Source: CAVYWD01 sp963772225 (lineage in GTDB: Bacteria; Myxococcota; Myxococcia; Myxococcales; UBA5297). Taken from it: DNA of 64,000 nt. Where the stretch lies: positions 558,001 through 622,000 of the forward strand of contig CAVYWD010000011.1 of assembly GCA_963772225.1 (NCBI GenBank). Direction: 5' to 3'. Shown piece after piece: positions 58,825 to 64,000 of the stretch. Position numbers and translations under genes: made by a program. Position 1 is the stretch's first letter; each line of letters starts with the position of its first letter. The notes below the pieces were generated by a model. It saw nothing but the letters and a program-made list of their open reading frames with translations, had not been told where the DNA came from and made no database searches.

Positions 58825-58983
58825 GCTCGCCTCGATGCGCAAGCGAGGCGTCCAAGTAGCAAAATTCGCCGGGGCGTGCAACAGCATTTCCGACATCCAG
58901 CGATCGGAATGGCCCCTCGAGCCTTCCCGTTGAACGGGTGTCGCAGGGCGTTTCAGACAGCCCTGGTCCGAAGGGCAGCACCG

Positions 58984-59547
58984 TTGACCGTCATCTCGCT
59001 TCGACTGGCGCGGCTGCGCCACCACGCTCGGCTGGAGGACGCTGCACGCGCCGCCTTCATCGACCGCGACTTTGGCCGCGCGCTCCAATGGGCGCACGCC
59101 TGCCTGCGGCTCGGCCCGGGCTGCGTCCACGCGCAGGTGCTGCTCGGGGACGTCTTGTGCGCGCTCGGCCGAGAGGCGGACGCACTTCGGGCCTACCACC
59201 GAGCGCGCAGGCTCGCCCCTGGAATCGCCGAGCCTTGCTGGTCCATCAGCACGGTCCATTCCATTGCGGGGAGGTTCGAGGATGCCCTGCGCTACCTGGA
59301 GCTCGCCCAGGCGCGGCTGCGGCGGGGCGACGGGCCGCTCTACGAGTGGATCGCCGAGGACCGCGCGCTGGCGCTGTGGCGCCTGGGCCGAGTCCATGAG
59401 GCGCTCCAGGCGGTTCGATGGGGCCTTCGCCGCCGCCCTGCCGGCGCTCGGCTCCGCGAGATGCGAGCGGAGCTCAACGCCGCGGGTCTCGCCAGGCCCC
59501 GCCTCCGGCCCATCCCGGGCTTGAAGCGGCGGCGCGATCGCCGGTAG
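58984..59547 (+). CDS. TPR-repeat protein
   Basis: A 187-residue protein, basic and helical. Tetratricopeptide-like units: ARAAFIDRDFGRALQWAHACLRLGPG, HAQVLLGDVLCALGREADALRAYHRARRLAPG, STVHSIAGRFEDALRYLELAQARLRRG and ALALWRLGRVHEALQAVRWGLRRRP. It is a likely protein-protein interaction scaffold. Start: TTG 58984 (MTVISLRLARL) behind a GAAGGG site; ATG 58909 would add 25 residues and is possible. It lies 160 bp from the divergent tRNA-Leu gene. Confidence 0.65.
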   Translation: MTVISLRLARLRHHARLEDAARAAFIDRDFGRALQWAHACLRLGPGCVHAQVLLGDVLCALGREADALRAYHRARRLAPGIAEPCWSISTVHSIAGRFEDALRYLELAQARLRRGDGPLYEWIAEDRALALWRLGRVHEALQAVRWGLRRRPAGARLREMRAELNAAGLARPRLRPIPGLKRRRDRR

Positions 59548-59627
59548 AGCGGGGCGCTCGATGTCGGCAATCGGCCCCGGCGGCTGGAGTAAGATCCTCG
59601 GGCGGAGCGAGCGGGCTTGGGTTCCCC

Positions 59628-59634
59628 AGGAGGT
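59628..59634 (+). promoter_or_regulatory. Ribosome binding site AGGAGGT for the DUF1232 gene
   Basis: A perfect anti-Shine-Dalgarno match 7 bases before ATG 59642, which fixes that start against the longer open frame beginning at 59561. Confidence 0.8.
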
Positions 59635-59641
59635 CTGCCGA

Positions 59642-59869
59642 ATGCGATTGAGCCTCTCCAGCGCGCTGGCCTGGCTCGGCGACCGCTCGGTGCCAACCGC
59701 TCACAAGCTCGTCGGCCTTTTTGCCCTGGTCTACGTCGCCAGCCCCATCGACCTGGTGCCGGACTTCATCCCCATCGTCGGATGGCTGGACGACGCGGGC
59801 GTGGTCGCGCTGGTGGCGGCGTTTTACGCCCGGCAGATTCGAGAGCACCACCGGCGCACGGCGCCCTGA
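59642..59869 (+). CDS. DUF1232 small membrane protein
   Basis: A 75-residue protein with the DUF1232 signature: KLVGLFALVYVASPIDLVPDFIPIVGWLDDAGVVALV, i.e. a hydrophobic helix with the S-P-I-D-L-I/V-P-D-x-I-P motif followed by the G-x-x-D-D turn and a second hydrophobic helix. The family is widespread and its role is unknown. It ends 12 bp from the convergent secG gene, so the two share the intervening terminator space; no hairpin is evident there. Confidence 0.88.
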   Translation: MRLSLSSALAWLGDRSVPTAHKLVGLFALVYVASPIDLVPDFIPIVGWLDDAGVVALVAAFYARQIREHHRRTAP

Positions 59870-59881
59870 AGCACCGCTCGA

Positions 59882-60250
59882 CTACTTCGCAGGGGCCGGC
59901 GCCGCTGGGGCTGCCGGGGCTGCAGAGCTGCCCGCGGGGGCGGTGTTCTTGACCGGAGCGGCCGGAGCAGCGGGGGCGACCGGCGCGGGAGCGTCGGCCA
60001 AGCTCGTGACGGAGGGGCGGTAGCTCGCCGCGAAGGAGAGGACGAGCGAGGTGACAAAGAAGATGCCGGCGCATGCCGCCGTCACCTTGCCTAGGAAGCT
60101 GCCGGCCCCCCGGCCGCCGAAGACCGTTCCGCTGCCGCCGGACCCGAAGGCGAGCCCCATGCCCGCGTCCTTGCCGGCCTGCAGCAAGATCACGAGGATG
60201 AGAAACACGCAGACGAGGACGTGAAGAATGGTGATGAGCGTGACGAGCAT
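59882..60250 (-). CDS. secG: Preprotein translocase subunit SecG
   Basis: A 122-residue inner-membrane protein of the SecYEG channel. It has the usual two helices (LITILHVLVCVFLILVILLQ and VTAACAGIFFVTSLVLSF) around the conserved loop QAGKDAGMGLAFGSGGSGTVFGGRGAGSFLGK. The C-terminal 40 residues are an Ala/Pro-rich extension (APVAPAAPAAPVKN...). Last gene of the glycolytic block gap-pgk-tpiA-secG, an arrangement in which secG often follows tpiA in bacteria. Confidence 0.93.
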   Translation of the reverse strand: MLVTLITILHVLVCVFLILVILLQAGKDAGMGLAFGSGGSGTVFGGRGAGSFLGKVTAACAGIFFVTSLVLSFAASYRPSVTSLADAPAPVAPAAPAAPVKNTAPAGSSAAPAAPAAPAPAK

Positions 60251-60434
60251 GTTGGTTCGCTGCTTTCTGTCTCTTGAAGGCGCGCTCTTGCAAACCGCCG
60301 CGCCGCCTGGGGCCTTCCGGAGCGGCGCAGTCTAATCGCACCTCGCGCCCGACTTCAACCCGAAGTAGACGCCGGAAGCGCAGCGAGGCGGCTTCTTTGG
60401 CGGGCCGGTGACCTCTCGGCCGCGAGCCTGTGCC

Positions 60435-61196
<762 letters not shown>

Positions 61197-61231
61197 GGTT
61201 GGGACTCCTTCGAGCAGCGGGTGAGCGCTTC

Positions 61232-62413
61232 CTACTCCAGCGCCTTGATGCCCGGCAGCTCTCGCCCCTCGATGAACTCGAGCGAGGCTCCGCCTCCGGT
61301 GGAAACGTGGCTCACCTTGTCGGCGAAGCCCATCTCCTCGATGGCCGCCGCGCTGTCGCCTCCGCCGACGACCGTGGTGCCCTTCACCTGGGCGAGCGCC
61401 TGCGCGACGGCGCGCGTGCCTTCGGCGAACGCCGGCACCTCGAAGAGCCCCATGGGCCCGTTCCAGAGCACGGTCTTGGCACCCAGGATCTCCTGTTTGT
61501 AGGCGGCGACGGTCTTGGGCCCAATGTCCAGCCCCATGAGGTCTGCCGGAATGGCCTGCTCCGCGACGACGACCTTCCTGGACTTCTCGTCCGGCGCCTC
61601 GCCGCAGAGGTGGTCGACCGGGAGCAAGAGCTTCACGCCCAGCCGCTTGGCCTTCTCCAGCGCCTGCTTTGCCGTGTCGAGCTTGGCCTCCTCGACGCGG
61701 CTCTTGCCGACGGTCACGCCCTGGACCTTGAGGAACGTGTAGGCCATGGCGCCGCCGATGAGGAGCGAGCTCACGCGAGGCAGCAGGTTGTCGATGACCT
61801 TGATCTTGTCGGAGACCTTGGACCCGCCGAGGATGGCGACGAACGGCTTCTCGGGGTCTTTGAGGATCTTGCCGAGGAACTCGATCTCCTTCTTCATCAG
61901 GAAGCCGGCGCCCTTCTGGCCCGACACGTACTTGACCATGCCGGCCGTAGAGGCGTGGGCTCTGTGCGCGGTGCCGAAGGCGTCGTTGATGTAGACCTCG
62001 CAGAGCGAGGCGAGCTGGCGGGAGAACTCGGGGTCGTTCCCCTCCTCCTCCGGGTGGAAGCGCAGGTTCTCGAGCATCACCACCTCGCCCTCGCGCATGT
62101 CGTGGACGAGCTTCTTCACCCCGTCGCCCACGCAGTCGTCGGCGAGCTTCACTTCCTTCTTGCCCAACAGCTCGGCGAGGCGCGCCGCCGCTGGCTCGAG
62201 CGACTCCTTGGGGTTGGGGCCCTTCGGCCGCCCCAGGTGGCTGGCGAGGATGACCTTGGCGTTCTTGTCGAGCGCGTACCGGAGGGTGGGGAGCGCCGAC
62301 TTGATGCGGGTGTCGTCGGTGATCTTCTGGTTGGCGTCGAGCGGCACGTTGAAGTCCACGCGGATGAAGACGCGCTTACCGCCGAGATCCAGGTTGTCGA
62401 TCATGCGGACCAT
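61232..62413 (-). CDS. pgk: Phosphoglycerate kinase
   Basis: A 393-residue enzyme making ATP and 3-phosphoglycerate from 1,3-bisphosphoglycerate. Signature [12 protein letters not shown], then [49 protein letters not shown] and [11 protein letters not shown]; ending with [11 protein letters not shown]. Full length. It lies 120 bp downstream of gap in the same direction. Confidence 0.97.
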   Translation of the reverse strand: MVRMIDNLDLGGKRVFIRVDFNVPLDANQKITDDTRIKSALPTLRYALDKNAKVILASHLGRPKGPNPKESLEPAAARLAELLGKKEVKLADDCVGDGVKKLVHDMREGEVVMLENLRFHPEEEGNDPEFSRQLASLCEVYINDAFGTAHRAHASTAGMVKYVSGQKGAGFLMKKEIEFLGKILKDPEKPFVAILGGSKVSDKIKVIDNLLPRVSSLLIGGAMAYTFLKVQGVTVGKSRVEEAKLDTAKQALEKAKRLGVKLLLPVDHLCGEAPDEKSRKVVVAEQAIPADLMGLDIGPKTVAAYKQEILGAKTVLWNGPMGLFEVPAFAEGTRAVAQALAQVKGTTVVGGGDSAAAIEEMGFADKVSHVSTGGGASLEFIEGRELPGIKALE

Positions 62414-62533
62414 GAGCCCTCCAGTGCGGTGTCGTGTGCGGCCCGTGCTCTCTCGAGGCTGCCGGCCAACGGAACGCTTGGGCGGCGGAGCACCTTCGAT
62501 GCCCCGCCGTCGCTCGACTCGGTCGCGACCTGC

Positions 62534-63544
62534 CTAAACCCCCTTGGCGGCCAGAAGCTTGGCCAGGTCGACCATGCGGTTCGAGTAGCCCCACTCGTTG
62601 TCGTACCAGGCGAGCACCTTCACCAGCCGCTTCTCGACGACGTAGGTATCGAGCGCGTCGAAGATGGCCGAGTGCGGGTCGTTGTTGTAGTCGCAGCTGA
62701 CGGTCGCCTCGTCGGAGTACCGGACGATGCCCTTGAGCGCGCCCTCGGTCGCCTTCTTGACCGCCGCGTTCACCTCGTCGCGCGTGACGTCTTTGCCGAG
62801 CTCGACCGTCAGGTCCACGAGCGAGACGTTGGGCGTCGGCACTCGGACGGAGATGCCGTCGAGCTTGCCCTTGAGCTCGGGGATGACCTCGCCCAGCGCC
62901 TTGGCGGCGCCGGTGGTGGTGGGGATCATCGAGAGGGCGGCGGCCCGAGCGCGGCGCAGGTCGTCGTGCGGCAGGTCGAGGATGCGCTGATCGTTCGTGT
63001 AGCTGTGGATGGTGGTCATGAGCCCCTTGACGATGCCGAAGTTGTCCATGAGGACCTTGGCGACCGGCGCGAGGCAGTTGGTGGTGCACGAGGCGTTCGA
63101 CAGGATCTCGTGAGCCTTCGGGTCGTACTTGTCCCCGTTCACGCCGAGCACGATGGTGATGTCGGGCTTCTTGGCGGGGGCGCTGATGACCACCTTCTTG
63201 GCGCCCTGCTGCAGGTGGACCACCGCGTCTTCGCGGCCCTTGAACCGGCCGGTGCTCTCGAGGACGATGTCGACGCCCAGCTCCTTCCAGGGCAGCTTGG
63301 CGGCGTCCTTCTCCTTGAGCAGGCGGATCTTCTTGCCGTCGATGATGATCTCGCTCTCGGTGTGCTTGACCTCACCCGGAAAGTTGCCGTGGACGCTGTC
63401 GTACTTGAAGAGGTGAGCCATTGTCTTGGTGTCGCCGATATCGTTGATGGCGACGATTTCCAACTGCTCCTTGCGCGCCAGCGCCGCGCGGAGGATGCAG
63501 CGGCCAATGCGCCCGAATCCGTTGATCGCGAACTTGACAGCCAT
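62534..63544 (-). CDS. gap: Glyceraldehyde-3-phosphate dehydrogenase, NAD-type
   Basis: A 336-residue type I GAPDH. NAD-binding INGFGRIGRCILR, catalytic Cys in SNASCTTNCLAPV, the following His in TIHSYTNDQRILDLPHDDLRRARAAALSMIPTTTGAAKA, and C-terminal WYDNEWGYSNRMVDL. It begins the gap-pgk-tpiA-secG operon; its promoter must lie in the 231 bp before the divergent right-end gene. Confidence 0.97.
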   Translation of the reverse strand: MAVKFAINGFGRIGRCILRAALARKEQLEIVAINDIGDTKTMAHLFKYDSVHGNFPGEVKHTESEIIIDGKKIRLLKEKDAAKLPWKELGVDIVLESTGRFKGREDAVVHLQQGAKKVVISAPAKKPDITIVLGVNGDKYDPKAHEILSNASCTTNCLAPVAKVLMDNFGIVKGLMTTIHSYTNDQRILDLPHDDLRRARAAALSMIPTTTGAAKALGEVIPELKGKLDGISVRVPTPNVSLVDLTVELGKDVTRDEVNAAVKKATEGALKGIVRYSDEATVSCDYNNDPHSAIFDALDTYVVEKRLVKVLAWYDNEWGYSNRMVDLAKLLAAKGV

Positions 63545-63775
63545 GGCTTCTCCCTCGCTTAGGTGGTGGGCCGTTCAGGGGGGCCGTTCAGGGGACCTTG
63601 AGGATGAGCTCGCCTGCTCGGAAGGAAGGCGGGCGGACAGACTTGTGCCAGTAACTACGACCACTAGCATGAAGTCAACGCCGATCTGGCACTTGGAAAT
63701 AATGGTGCCTCGAGCCCCCCCGCGCACGCCCGTCCCAGAAGGGATGACGGGCGCTAAACTTGGTGAAAGAACGAC

Positions 63776-64000
63776 ATGAAGTTTTTCATCCGCACCGAGC
63801 GAGGCGAGCTGACGGTCCAGAGCTACGCGGAGCTGCGCACGCTCTACCAGCGCCAGTTCCTCAGCGACGAGGACGAGGTCCGGAGGGACGGCTCCGACCG
63901 CTGGACGAAGGCCGGCCAGATGCCCGACCTGAGGGCCATCAGGCCCCAGCGCTTCTTCGACGGCTTCGAGTTCGCGTGGCTCGCCGTTGCCATCTGCGTC
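63776..64000 (+). CDS. GYF-like domain protein, 3' truncated by window
   Basis: Seventy-five residues visible from ATG 63776 to the window edge. The N-terminus FFIRTERGELTVQSYAELRTLYQRQFLSDEDEVRRDGSDRWTKAGQMPDL has the GYF_2/DUF4339-like pattern (strand, turn, helix and a W-x-x-A/V end) also seen at the start of the PilZ protein at 12080-12997. The last residues (FEFAWLAVAIC) begin a hydrophobic helix, so this is probably a membrane protein. Divergent from gap. Confidence 0.65.
   Translation, partial: MKFFIRTERGELTVQSYAELRTLYQRQFLSDEDEVRRDGSDRWTKAGQMPDLRAIRPQRFFDGFEFAWLAVAICV

Noticed and set aside
63652..63690. A promoter for gap: TTGACT with TAGTTA at 15 bp on the minus strand, and a TGGCAC word suggesting sigma-54
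   Set aside because: The 15-bp spacing and weak -10 make the first doubtful; the sigma-54 reading lacks the TTGC element at the proper distance. Not strong enough to list as a feature.

Overview
This is a GC-rich bacterial chromosome segment that fits a myxobacterium or a close relative (Myxococcota, formerly Deltaproteobacteria). The evidence is its secreted proteins with a C-terminal Cys / hydrophobic helix / Arg-cluster tail (MYXO-CTERM type), DUF4215-like Cys-rich repeats, TSP3-OmpA proteins, PilZ proteins, many orphan response regulators, and an exopolysaccharide cluster organised like the Exo/Eps clusters of Myxococcus. Both ends are cut inside genes: a carboxyltransferase on the left and a GYF-like membrane protein on the right.

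Layout. 1-13.8 kb holds mixed cell-envelope and metabolic genes: carboxyltransferase tail, Wzx-like flippase, glycerophosphodiesterase, a TatA-like microprotein, a zinc-ribbon/DUF3426 protein, galT, a SEC-C protein, a DUF4403 lipoprotein, a response regulator with a degenerate HD domain, a PilZ protein and a CheY-like protein. A short MITE-like element and an inverted pair of GC-rich palindromes lie at 11.76-12.08 kb. 14.9-19.4 kb is a type IIA topoisomerase pair (A subunit upstream of B). 19.9-26.4 kb encodes one roughly 2180-residue secreted protein with Asp-box repeats, FN3/Ig-like modules, twelve exact-length 195-bp Cys-rich repeats and a MYXO-CTERM tail. It is followed by a TSP3-OmpA protein, a textbook terminator, a GIY-YIG protein and ApaH.

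29.9-36.6 kb is an exopolysaccharide assembly/export cluster: sugar-phosphate transferase, short OPX lipoprotein, outer-membrane beta-barrel, response regulator, Wzz, a BY-kinase-like protein without a P-loop, and a WecG/TagA glycosyltransferase. 36.7-49 kb has a DUF3014 protein, an orphan CheB with a receiver lacking its Asp, phosphoglucomutase, a C69 peptidase, an RluD-type pseudouridine synthase in a four-gene overlapping operon, and an HNH / MinD-like ATPase / J-domain-RodZ-like operon. 49.3-59.9 kb has a lytic transglycosylase, a 7-TM histidine kinase, a GH27 alpha-galactosidase, a broken clan GH-A glycosidase, a GATase-like protein, tRNA-Leu(GAG), a TPR protein and a DUF1232 protein. The right end is the glycolytic operon gap-pgk-tpiA-secG.

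The most unusual observation is a set of six reading-frame breaks in otherwise sound genes (20610, 28340, 31198, 32227, 35183, 44851). Each is one surplus base. Five sit directly 5' of AGAATC on the coding strand and the sixth directly 5' of GAGATC. In all six, removing that base restores a family-typical protein. A motif-linked systematic sequencing error is the most economical explanation, but real or programmed +1 shifts cannot be excluded from sequence alone.
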